DNA of 64,000 bases from Symbiobacterium thermophilum IAM 14863 (lineage in GTDB: Bacteria > Bacillota > Sulfobacillia > Symbiobacteriales > Symbiobacteriaceae): the NCBI RefSeq assembly GCF_000009905.1, contig NC_006177.1:2852001-2916000 (forward strand), read 5' to 3'. Positions 55,300-63,715 of this stretch are shown one piece after another. Numbering within the stretch: position 1 is the first letter of the stretch; each line of letters begins with the position of its first letter. The notes under the pieces were generated by a model. That model was not told the DNA's origin, did no database searches, and saw only the letters and a list, made by a program, of their open reading frames with translations. The translations under genes and the position numbers were made by a program.

Positions 55300-55950
55300 T
55301 CAAACGAGCGCGCTTCCTCTAGCCCCATGGGTAAGTTCAGTTACGCCTAGAGTTGTCTCGATTTCGTAGACACGACAGTTGGGTTCTGACGCGGTCTCGG
55401 CCGCTTTCACAGATAGTCCGTGCCTCTTCAACGTCTGCTGGTGAGAGGTAGCCCAGCGCTGAGTGACGTCTGCGGCGATATAGAAGACTTCCAAGATGGA
55501 CAACCGCAAACTGGCGAGCGTCGGCCAGATCGACTGATTGAGCAGTTCCGTCTGCAAAGTGGAGTAAAAACTTTCTGCGACTACGTTGTCCAGGGCATCC
55601 CCTTTCCTCAGAATGTCCCTTCGTACATGACATTCCATCCCCTTTTGGTCTCTACCCCAAATACTGGAGTGTCCACCGAAACGGTTAAGTCCAGCCGTCT
55701 GCGCTGCATACTTGGTGCTCGGTACGTTGCTGGCCCTACGAGGGTTTGGACGATCAAATCCCTGCGCCTTTCTCGTCGCCCAACGTTCCAGATCGATACG
55801 TCCCGCATCCCTGAACGATTAAAACGCTCCTAAGGGCACTCAACTTCGGCCGTGCATGGTGAAATTAGAGCAGCCTTACTTAAACTGTCTCGCGCTCTCG
55901 CAAACGACGATTCTCATGCCACAGGCGACTCAGTTCATCTCGCTTCGATA
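55300..55950 (-). pseudogene. Decayed IS3-family element (minus strand)
   Basis: At 55950-55879 the frame reads SKRDELSRLWHENRRLRERE and stops, the leucine-zipper end of IS3 orfA. At 55640-55300 two frames together give DALDNVVAESFYSTLQTELLNQSIWPTLASLRLSILEVF and YRRRRHSALGYLSPADVEEA, the C-terminus of orfB. The middle of orfB is largely lost. The orfB block is clearly similar to the plus-strand fragment at 53636-53960. Confidence 0.83.
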
Positions 55951-56160
55951 TTGTAACGCTTCATGTGTCGGCAGAGTTTCCACTTGACACATCTGACTGC
56001 CCTGCATCTTTGTACAGACTTCTGTTACTCGCACCACTTCTGGTTGGTCCCTGTTGCCAGGCGGATGGCCCCAATTCGTGACTCCCGAGGGTGCCCCCTT
56101 ATCATAACGTTTCCGGTTATCCTCCCAGGGATGCCCTTCCCACCGGGCTACCATACAGCA

Positions 56161-57159
56161 TCAAATCGATGATCTCCTATTTCCATAACCCTGAGGGTGG
56201 TCGCGATGCCACCGCCAAGCAGTCTCAACAATCGCCTCCAAGTCAAACTGCGGCATCCACTGCAACTCGCTTAGCGCCTTTCGATTGTCAGCCACAAGAA
56301 TAGGAGGGTCACCTGCCCGCCGGTCGGCGACCACAGACTTAATCGGCATCCCCACAACCTGCTGAGCCACGTCAACAATCTCACGAACCGAGTACCCGCG
56401 CGCACTACCAAGGTTATAGACGCTACTGGTCCCAGTCGCACAGAGTCTGGTGATAGCTCGCACATGGGCATCGGCCAGATCACAAACATGAACATAGTCC
56501 CGAACGGCAGAACCATCCGGAGTGGGATAGTCAATGCCAAACACAGTTACGAAATCCCGTAAGCCGAGAGCGACCTGCAAGACGATGGGGATGAGGTGCG
56601 TCTCTGGCATGTGGTCTTCTCCAATCTGTCCTGACGGGTGAGCACCGGCAGCGTTAAAGTATCGGAGCGATATGTGCTTGAAGCCATATGCCACATCATA
56701 CCACTTCAATATTCGCTCCAACATCAACTTCGATTCACCATAAGGATTAGTCGGTCTGGTGGGATGCTCTTCCGGAATGGGAACCACCTCAGGCTCTCCG
56801 TATACCGCTGCGGTAGAGGAGAGGACTACCCATGGTACGTCAGCTCTAATCAGCTCATCAAACAGCACAATACTAGCGCTCACGTTGTTGCGAAAATAGA
56901 CCGAGGGTTCCCGCATGGACTCCGCCACTAAGCTGGCGGCCGCCAAGTGAACGACCCCATCGAAGCGCCGTGCCTGCAACACTGTCCGCAGTTTGTCGCG
57001 ATCACCAACATCGCCAATTATGACTTCGCTATCGCATACCGCCTCCATGTGTCCAGTCGAGAGATTATCATAAACAACCGGTTCATGACCTGCCTCCAAC
57101 AGCGCCCGAACAACATGACTGCCGACGTATCCAGCTCCACCAACCACCAAGACCCTCAC
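56161..57159 (-). CDS. galE: UDP-glucose 4-epimerase
   Basis: A 332-residue extended SDR enzyme. NAD turn MRVLVVGGAGYVGSHVVRALLEAGH, active-site NPYGESKLMLERIL (YxxxK), and HPSGQIGEDHMPETHLIPIVLQVALG, which is specific for GalE. It supplies UDP-galactose for the polysaccharide. GTG at 57159 gives the classic N-terminus; AGGTGA lies five bases upstream, and a GTG at 57168 is the alternative. It follows the glycosyltransferase gene by 16 bases. Confidence 0.93.
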   Translation of the reverse strand: MRVLVVGGAGYVGSHVVRALLEAGHEPVVYDNLSTGHMEAVCDSEVIIGDVGDRDKLRTVLQARRFDGVVHLAAASLVAESMREPSVYFRNNVSASIVLFDELIRADVPWVVLSSTAAVYGEPEVVPIPEEHPTRPTNPYGESKLMLERILKWYDVAYGFKHISLRYFNAAGAHPSGQIGEDHMPETHLIPIVLQVALGLRDFVTVFGIDYPTPDGSAVRDYVHVCDLADAHVRAITRLCATGTSSVYNLGSARGYSVREIVDVAQQVVGMPIKSVVADRRAGDPPILVADNRKALSELQWMPQFDLEAIVETAWRWHRDHPQGYGNRRSSI

Positions 57160-57175
57160 AAAAATCACCTACTAG

Positions 57176-58261
57176 CTAAGAGATTATCAACTCGTATATG
57201 CGTCTCGTCTGATCGAGCATTCGATCTAGTGTAAATCTCTGCTCATACGTTTTGCGAGCCTCATTCCCCAGTTTCTCCCGTAACTGTGGATCCGTTAGAA
57301 GAGTAGTTAGGTACCGTTGCAGCGCATCTACATCGCCCCTGGCAACGAGGTATCCCGTTCTGCCATGCAGTACCGCTTCCCTCACTCCGCCCACATCCGA
57401 GGCAATAACCGGTAAGCCCGCACGCATGGCCTCTAGAATCGTTATAGGAAACCCTTCCCAGTTCGAGGTGAGAACAAAGATCTGGGCATCCGCTAGTATG
57501 TCCGCGATGTCATGGCGGCTTCCTAGGAATCGTACACGGTCCATCATTCCAAGTTGATGGGCCAGTTGTCGGTGTTCCCTTTGTGTTTCACCCTCCCCAA
57601 CAAACGAAAGTGTGAAAGGCACATTGACTCTCGAAAGTGCCTTTAGTAGTAGAGCTTGATCCTTTTGCGGGGCGAACCTAGCTACCATGACGATGTGAGG
57701 AGGTAAGTCGGCCCTCCCCACTTGAGCCCGTTGGACCACGTCAGGAACACCGTTATGAACAACAAACATCCTGTCTGTCGGAAATCGATATCGACTAGCA
57801 AGTAACCTGTCGGCGTCTGAAACGGTAATCATATACCTGGACCAGTGTGCCGCCAGGCGTTCTGCCGGGAGCGCGACACATCTGCGCCAAAGGGGTACCC
57901 CATCTGCAAACGCCCATCCATGGACTGTGTATACTGCCGGGACACCAGCTAACCTCGCCGCAAGTCTCCCCACCTGACCAGCCTTCGATGAATGAGCATG
58001 AAGTAGATCCGGTCTTATTCGACGCAATAACCGTACTAGCGCGCGTGCTGCAAGAAAATCCTTGGCAGGGTTCACCGGACGAACCAAGCCCTCGATCAAA
58101 TGAATTGGTATTCCTAACCGTGCCGCCTCATCCGTTAAGAACCCGCGCTCGCCTACGGCCAAGTGCACCTCTGCTGTACGGGAAAAGTTGCGCAAGAGGT
58201 CAAGCAGGTGAACTTGGGCCCCACCTTTCTCTGCCAGTGTTATCACGTATAAGATTCTCAT
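57176..58261 (-). CDS. Glycosyltransferase, GT4-like
   Basis: A 361-residue GT-B enzyme beginning MRILYVITLAEKGGAQVHLLDLL, with HAHSSKAGQVGRLAARLAGVPAVYTVHG in the acceptor half and VARFAPQKDQALLLKALSRV, FVGEGETQREHRQLAHQLGM, RVRFLGSRHDI and TSNWEGFPITILEAMRAGLPVIASDVGG in the donor half. It resembles capsule and EPS glycosyltransferases. It lies between galU and galE in the same direction, so a galactose or glucose transfer is plausible but unproven. Confidence 0.88.
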   Translation of the reverse strand: MRILYVITLAEKGGAQVHLLDLLRNFSRTAEVHLAVGERGFLTDEAARLGIPIHLIEGLVRPVNPAKDFLAARALVRLLRRIRPDLLHAHSSKAGQVGRLAARLAGVPAVYTVHGWAFADGVPLWRRCVALPAERLAAHWSRYMITVSDADRLLASRYRFPTDRMFVVHNGVPDVVQRAQVGRADLPPHIVMVARFAPQKDQALLLKALSRVNVPFTLSFVGEGETQREHRQLAHQLGMMDRVRFLGSRHDIADILADAQIFVLTSNWEGFPITILEAMRAGLPVIASDVGGVREAVLHGRTGYLVARGDVDALQRYLTTLLTDPQLREKLGNEARKTYEQRFTLDRMLDQTRRIYELIIS

Positions 58262-58366
58262 TTCATCTACTTCCCCTCCGACGCGATGCCAGTCTAGTAG
58301 GCTATCAATCCATGGCAGTCGAGGGCCAAGTTACGGCCGACACATCCCAGAAACCCAGCTCAGCAG

Positions 58367-59248
58367 TTACGTATTTGCAGTTGGGCGGCCTGCCACGAGA
58401 TCCTCTAGGTATACCCGAAGCCCATCAGCCAATTCGTTGCGCTCCAGCGCCAATTCAATGGTTGCCTGAATGAACCCAAGCTTCTCGCCTACGTCGTACC
58501 GCTTGACCGCTGGCTCGTAGGCATACACCTGAGAGAACCGGTTCAGTTCCCGCAGACCGTCCGTCAGTTGAATCTCACCATTCCGCCCCGGCGGCAGATC
58601 TGACAGTATCTCGAAAATCGCTGGATCCAGTACATAACGCCCGACGATGGCCAGATTCGACGGCGCCTTCGTCACCGAAGGCTTCTCTACCAAGTCGACG
58701 GCACGATGGAGCCGCTCACCCGCTGGCTCAGGTGCGATCACGCCATAACGCGATACCTCCTCCAGGGGTACAGGCCGCACCGCGATCACCGAGCCTCCCG
58801 TCTCCTCATATGTGTCGATCAACTGCTTCAAGCAGGGGGTGGCACCGATGAAAACCTCGTCCCCCAGAAGTACTGCGAATGGTTCATTACCCACGTGCCT
58901 GCGCGCCTGGTACACCGCGTGCCCAAGCCCCATAGGCTGCTTCTGCCGGATGAAGTGGATATCGGCCATATCGCTCAGTCGCCTCACAGCGGCCAGTAGT
59001 TCACCGTTGCGTCCCTCCAGCATTAGTTCCAACTCCAGATTCCGGTCGAAGTGGTCCTCAATTGCACGCTTTCCCCGGCTGGTAACAATAATGATATCCT
59101 CGATCCCGGAAGCCACCGCCTCTTCCACTACGTACTGAATGATCGGCTTGTCCACGAGTGGAAGCATCTCCTTCGGTTGCGCCTTGGTCGCCGGCAGGAA
59201 TCGCGTACCCAAACCCGCAGCGGGGATCACAGCCTTCCGAACCCGCAT
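58367..59248 (-). CDS. galU: UTP-glucose-1-phosphate uridylyltransferase
   Basis: A 293-residue nucleotidyltransferase making UDP-glucose. RKAVIPAAGLGTRFLPATKAQPKEMLPLVDKPIIQYVVEEAVASGI is the GalU/GtaB signature, with VLLGDEVF for the metal site and VEKPS later. AGGAGG lies nine bases before the ATG (59248); a GTG one codon earlier is equally possible. With GalE it forms the UDP-sugar supply of the locus. Its upstream side is cut from the epimerase by an IS1380-like element. Confidence 0.93.
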   Translation of the reverse strand: MRVRKAVIPAAGLGTRFLPATKAQPKEMLPLVDKPIIQYVVEEAVASGIEDIIIVTSRGKRAIEDHFDRNLELELMLEGRNGELLAAVRRLSDMADIHFIRQKQPMGLGHAVYQARRHVGNEPFAVLLGDEVFIGATPCLKQLIDTYEETGGSVIAVRPVPLEEVSRYGVIAPEPAGERLHRAVDLVEKPSVTKAPSNLAIVGRYVLDPAIFEILSDLPPGRNGEIQLTDGLRELNRFSQVYAYEPAVKRYDVGEKLGFIQATIELALERNELADGLRVYLEDLVAGRPTANT

Positions 59249-59313
59249 CACAATTCGCCTCCTTATGACCAGACTAACTCTACCCGTCTCGCTTACCGTG
59301 ATGGTGGTCCTAG

Positions 59314-61049
59314 CTCAAGTTTCGCGTGAATAACCCGGACTTCGTGCAATGGAAACCCATTGAAAAAGCATCAGTCTGAACCAAATGATACATGGTGGGA
59401 TTTGCCCCTCTTAAACCACCATGTGGAGGTTCGACTGATGCAGTCTCATGGTACGACACCCAACATCGCTGCGCAAGCCATCAAGTCCACCACCCGACAT
59501 GGTTTTCTCGTCGCTCTTGGCTGGGTAGCTCAAAGGCTCAACCTGGTTGAGATCCTGAATCGGCACCTGCGCATCAAGCAGAAGACCTACGCCCACACGC
59601 CGGTTGACAAGGTGGTCGAGGCGTTGGTTGCCATTCTCGGCAACTGTCGCTACATGAAGGATCTCAACTTCGATCCTGAGCCGCTGGTTGCCGATCCTGC
59701 CGTAGCTCAAGCCTGGGGGCAGGAACGCTTTGCTCACTTTTCCACCGTCTGTGCGACCTTCAGCAAGCTGACGGAGGAGAACGTTCAGCAGCTTTCCGAC
59801 GCACTCGCTGAGATCCAGGCCCCGCTGCTTCAGCAGGAGGTGGCTGCCGTAGCAGGTCCAGACCGCTCCGGAATGGTCATCGTCGACATTGACCTCACCG
59901 GCCAGAAGGTTCGGGGCGAGACCAGGCAGTACACCGGTACCGACTTCGGCTACATCCAGGGGAAGTTGGCCCGAGGCTATCAGATCGCAGCCGCCTTCCT
60001 CAGCGGGAAGCAGCAGCGCTTTGCCATCGACGGCCTTCTCAAGTCCGGCAAGGCCAACAGCCGTTCCGGCGCCTGCCTGCTCGAACTGATTCCCAGGATC
60101 GAAGCCCGGATTGGTCGTCCCCTGCGGCGAGTCGAATGGGTCGAGGCATGCCTGGCTCAGCAGAAGGCTCGGGTCAGGCAGCTGTATCAGCAACTGCAGA
60201 CGGTATCAGGCAAGGGCAGCGCCCGCCGGAAGCAGAAGCTGCAGCGTGAGTTCCAGGAGGAGGTTCAGCACCTCCGTGAAGTGAACCAGCGACTCCGGCA
60301 GTACCGGCAGGAGAATCGGACGAACCTGGCTCCCCTCCGTATTCTGCTGCGAGCTGACAGCGCCTTTGGCACGCCGGAAGTGATCCAGCGCCTGCTGGAA
60401 CTGGGGTATGAGTTCACCATCAAGTCCTACTCCGGGAGCAACGTCGCCTACAAGCACCTCTTCGACGCTGTACCGGCAGAGAACTGGGTTGAAGTCGAGA
60501 AGAACCGGTTTGCCTCCGAAGCCGTTACCGTACCTGGCCCCACTTTGCTCGCACCATATCCGGTGCGCCTGGTCGCCATGCGCCGCTGGGACGCCGATGG
60601 CCGGGAGGTCCGCAGCGTCATCCTGACTACGCTCCAGCCTGAGGAGCTCACCACGACAGAGGTCGTCAAGCTCTACCATGGACGGCAGACCATCGAAGCC
60701 GGGTTCCAGGAGTGGAAGGGAACGTTCCACTTTGGTACTCCTCGGCTGCGGAAGTATGAGGCCAACGCCGCCTTCACGCAGCTGGTCTTGTTCGCCTTCA
60801 ACCTGGTGCGCTGGGCTTGGCGGTTTCTGAGCACGAACTCGCCCAAACTGGCCGAGGCGGGGAGTCGACTCTTGGTACGAGTAGCGGCCCGGTGCCGAGC
60901 AACCATTCGGTGCCTCGGCGACACGCTGCGGTTGGTGTTCAGCCGGGGTACTCCCCTGGCTGGAGCTGAGATTACCCTGAACCGGGCCACTCCCTACCCA
61001 TACGCCCTTTTAACACCACGAATGTCGAGTTGTTCGCGTGAAACTTGAG
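59314..61049 (+). mobile_element. IS1380-like insertion sequence
   Basis: A 1736-bp element with ends CTCAAGTTTCGCGTGAA and TTCGCGTGAAACTTGAG and an exact CTAG duplication (59310-59313, 61050-61053). It separates galU from the upstream epimerase and is oriented against the operon, so it may be polar on galU and later genes. Confidence 0.93.
59438..61048 (+). CDS. IS1380-family transposase
   Basis: A 536-residue DDE transposase. VIVDIDLTGQKVRG, LRILLRADSAFGTPEVIQRLLELGYEFTIKSYS and YHGRQTIEAGFQEWKGTFHFGTPRLRKYEANAAFTQLVLFAFNLVRW contain the catalytic D, D and E blocks. GGAGG eight bases before the ATG at 59438 sets the start. The frame ends one base before the right end of the element. Apparently intact. 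Confidence 0.9.
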   Translation: MQSHGTTPNIAAQAIKSTTRHGFLVALGWVAQRLNLVEILNRHLRIKQKTYAHTPVDKVVEALVAILGNCRYMKDLNFDPEPLVADPAVAQAWGQERFAHFSTVCATFSKLTEENVQQLSDALAEIQAPLLQQEVAAVAGPDRSGMVIVDIDLTGQKVRGETRQYTGTDFGYIQGKLARGYQIAAAFLSGKQQRFAIDGLLKSGKANSRSGACLLELIPRIEARIGRPLRRVEWVEACLAQQKARVRQLYQQLQTVSGKGSARRKQKLQREFQEEVQHLREVNQRLRQYRQENRTNLAPLRILLRADSAFGTPEVIQRLLELGYEFTIKSYSGSNVAYKHLFDAVPAENWVEVEKNRFASEAVTVPGPTLLAPYPVRLVAMRRWDADGREVRSVILTTLQPEELTTTEVVKLYHGRQTIEAGFQEWKGTFHFGTPRLRKYEANAAFTQLVLFAFNLVRWAWRFLSTNSPKLAEAGSRLLVRVAARCRATIRCLGDTLRLVFSRGTPLAGAEITLNRATPYPYALLTPRMSSCSRET

Positions 61050-61068
61050 CTAGATGCGGCATGCCCAG

Positions 61069-62022
61069 TCACAACCTCGCTCCCTGCCCTGCGAGCCGCG
61101 CAGCAGTCACGGTCTCCAGGATCCCTTGTTCCAGTGAGTATCCGGGCAACCAACCTAGGTACTCACGTGCTTTTCGGTTGTCAAGACAACTGTGCCGAAT
61201 GTCCCCTTCTCTTGGAGGTGTAAGAATGGGTTCCGGGGCCTGCTTCACAAGCTCACAAAGGAGGGTATAAAGCGTACGCAGACTGGTTTCAACACCGCTG
61301 CTTATGTTTACAACGAGGTACTCCGATGTGCCCGACTTATCAAGGTAGTCGATCGCTTTCAGGGTAGCATCAGCGACATCCTTCACGTAAATGAAGTCAC
61401 GCGTCTGCCCACCATCTCCGAAGAAGACCGGTGGATGACCTCGCAAGATTGCCTCAACAAAGTTGGCCACGACTCCGCCGTCGCCAGCCGCCTTTTGGCG
61501 TGGACCAAATACGTTTGAATACCGCATCACGACAGCTTTCAATCCATGCAAGAAACAGTACGCTCGGATATACCCTTCGGCCGCTACCTTAGCTATTCCG
61601 TAGGGGCTTAAGGGGCTGAACGGAGCGTCCTCCGTAACAGGGAGTGAACTAGGTATTCCATAAACGGCTGCTGAGGAGGAAAAGACAAAGTTCGGCACCT
61701 GGTGTTCCCGCGCCGCTTCAAGAACACGCAGTGTACCACCTACGTTTACATCCGCATCCAACACGGGATCTCTGACCGATACCGCCACGCTCACCTGGGC
61801 GGCTAGATGTACAATGGTATCGGGCTTTACTTTCCCAACCAATGAAGTAAACTCAGGGGTCAGGATATCGATATTATGGAACTCTGCACCTGGAGGTACG
61901 TGCTCACGAACACCGGTAGTCAGATTGTCCACCACAACGACCCGAAGGCCTTCAGCTAGAAACCGCTCAACTACATGTGAACCAACGAACCCAGCTCCGC
62001 CTGTAATAAGAACAGTCCTCAT
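61069..62022 (-). CDS. NAD-dependent sugar-nucleotide epimerase/dehydratase
   Basis: A 317-residue extended SDR. RTVLITGGAGFVGSHVVERFLAEG binds NAD and SPYGIAKVAAEGYIRAY holds the Tyr-Lys pair; VMRYSNVFGPRQ and the late LDNRKAREYLGWLPGYSLEQGI are typical of the UDP-glucose/UDP-N-acetylglucosamine 4-epimerase-like group. An alternative GTG at 62058 overlaps the sugar transferase stop (GTGA) and would add 12 residues. Substrate not certain; it is different from GalE at 56161. Confidence 0.85.
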   Translation of the reverse strand: MRTVLITGGAGFVGSHVVERFLAEGLRVVVVDNLTTGVREHVPPGAEFHNIDILTPEFTSLVGKVKPDTIVHLAAQVSVAVSVRDPVLDADVNVGGTLRVLEAAREHQVPNFVFSSSAAVYGIPSSLPVTEDAPFSPLSPYGIAKVAAEGYIRAYCFLHGLKAVVMRYSNVFGPRQKAAGDGGVVANFVEAILRGHPPVFFGDGGQTRDFIYVKDVADATLKAIDYLDKSGTSEYLVVNISSGVETSLRTLYTLLCELVKQAPEPILTPPREGDIRHSCLDNRKAREYLGWLPGYSLEQGILETVTAARLAGQGARL

Positions 62023-62054
62023 CACACACCCCATACCGAGACCATACTTGACAA

Positions 62055-63431
62055 TCACGGTACACGCCCCGAACGGTCCAACACCAGTCGCTCGGCTCTC
62101 ATCCGCTGTGGCGTTGGGCTAGCCTCAACTCCAGTTGCACTTTCCCTAGAAATGACGGCTTGTAGCGTCAACAACAGGATCTTAAGGTCGAGCCAAATCG
62201 AATAGTGGCGTATATAATACAGATCGAATCGCAGCTTGTCCTGCGCGCTCGTATAGTACCTGCCCATTACTTGCGCTAGCCCCGTAATCCCGGGAGGAGT
62301 CAGGTGGCGCAGATCATAATCTGGCAGTTCACGGCAAAATTGATCTACGAAATAGGGACGTTCTGGTCGCGGACCTACCAAACTCATCTCGCCCCGCACG
62401 ACGTTGATCAGTTGAGGTAGCTCATCCAAACGAGTTGCCCGCAAGAATTCCCCGATCGGAGTGATCCGAGGATCGTTGGCCGTAGCCAGAACTGGTCCCG
62501 TTCGCTTTTCGGCGTCAACCACCATGGTACGGAACTTGTACAAGACAAACTCCTTGCCATTGAGCCCGACGCGCTTCTGGGTGAAGAAGACCGGCCCGGG
62601 AGAGAAAAGCTTTATCGCAAGAGCCACCGCTGCCATCACGGGCAGTAACATGATGAGCAAGGGGATGGACAGGGAAAGGTCAAGGACGCGCTTTCCGACC
62701 AGTTGACGACCGGTTAACATAAGAGGCCGTATCTCGAACACCGGAGCATCTCCGATCTGGCCGGCAACCGACCCTACCATGAGAATGTCACTCAGCTCGG
62801 GCATAATGAATACCCTGGCCCCAGCGCGCACAGCCGTCTCCAACAACACAAGCCTCGTTCTCCCCACAATAGACGGCCCAGCCACCACCATATCAGACCC
62901 AACCAGGGCAACATCCCCTTCTGCAAGGAGTTGGCCCGGCTCTATGACACGGACGATTTCATACCAGCCCGAAGGCTCATATAGTAGCTTCTCAACAACC
63001 GCTACGGCTTCGTCCCTAGTCGCAACCACCGTGACCCGCGACGCCCGGGCATGCTTGGTTTTCTGCAGTCCCCACCGCCACCCGATCACCGCGATAAAAT
63101 GAATCAAGAATCCTACAACCAAGACCGACCTAGGGGACGAGAAACCCCTAAACCAGAACGCAGCCGCAAGTGCCACGAGAAACAACGCACTCTCTGCGAA
63201 TAGCGCTGACCGCACAATGGATCGAGCAGGCTTCCTAAGATATAGACCGAACCCGAAAAAAACAAATGGTAAAGCCATGAACGTTATAGGTGCGACGACT
63301 AACAGGGACTGCAGGTTCGTCTCAGGTGGAGGCCACCCAACTCGCCAGACCATAGCTCCTGCGAGAGCTGCGACAAGCAGCATGATGTCTACAAGGGCAC
63401 CCCAGAGCCATGAACCACCTTGTCCAGGCAC
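62055..63431 (-). CDS. Priming sugar-phosphate transferase (WbaP/WcaJ-type)
   Basis: A 458-residue polyprenol-phosphate hexose-1-phosphate transferase. Four hydrophobic segments and a CoA-binding-like domain occupy the first 230 residues; the catalytic C-terminus has KRVLDLSLSIPLLIMLLPVMA, FVLYKFRTM, RLDELPQLINVVRGEMSLVGPRPE and PGITGLAQV. It starts repeat-unit assembly on undecaprenyl phosphate at the membrane. GGGAG is eight bases before the GTG at 63431. It is the first gene of the visible polysaccharide series, preceded by a long leader with hairpins. Confidence 0.9.
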   Translation of the reverse strand: MPGQGGSWLWGALVDIMLLVAALAGAMVWRVGWPPPETNLQSLLVVAPITFMALPFVFFGFGLYLRKPARSIVRSALFAESALFLVALAAAFWFRGFSSPRSVLVVGFLIHFIAVIGWRWGLQKTKHARASRVTVVATRDEAVAVVEKLLYEPSGWYEIVRVIEPGQLLAEGDVALVGSDMVVAGPSIVGRTRLVLLETAVRAGARVFIMPELSDILMVGSVAGQIGDAPVFEIRPLMLTGRQLVGKRVLDLSLSIPLLIMLLPVMAAVALAIKLFSPGPVFFTQKRVGLNGKEFVLYKFRTMVVDAEKRTGPVLATANDPRITPIGEFLRATRLDELPQLINVVRGEMSLVGPRPERPYFVDQFCRELPDYDLRHLTPPGITGLAQVMGRYYTSAQDKLRFDLYYIRHYSIWLDLKILLLTLQAVISRESATGVEASPTPQRMRAERLVLDRSGRVP

Positions 63432-63569
63432 AGCCGTCACTCCCGTTCAACAAAGAAGAAACTTGCCTAAGAGCCACTGACTGTGAACCACCCAGTTGTC
63501 CAGCCACTTCCTGCCATCAACGTAATATCCGTCGTAGCCAAAAACCGCCCTTGCTAACATAGAAAAACC

Positions 63570-63641
63570 ACGATCAGGAACTTGCACGCCACACCCGAAA
63601 TCAGTCTTGGGATCACTCTCGCAGGTGAAGTTCCTGGTCGT
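63570..63641 (-). terminator. Terminator-like hairpin in the EPS operon leader
   Basis: ACGACCAGGAACTT (63641-63628) pairs with AAGTTCCTGATCGT (63583-63570) at 13 Watson-Crick positions plus one mismatch or wobble, with a 44-base loop, and on the minus strand is followed at once by GGTTTTTC. It lies 130 bases before the first operon gene and could act as an attenuator. Confidence 0.5.
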
Positions 63642-63674
63642 CTAAGTTCCTTTTCCTACTACAGTGCATGAGTA

Positions 63675-63715
63675 ACCCCAGCCCGGCCCCAGGTCGCGCT
63701 GCGGCTGGGCTGGGT
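63675..63715 (-). other. GC-rich hairpin in the EPS operon leader
   Basis: ACCCAGCCCAGCC pairs with GGCCGGGCTGGGGT, one bulge and one mismatch, with a loop of 14 bases. It is just upstream of the terminator-like hairpin on the minus strand and has no T-run. Confidence 0.4.
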
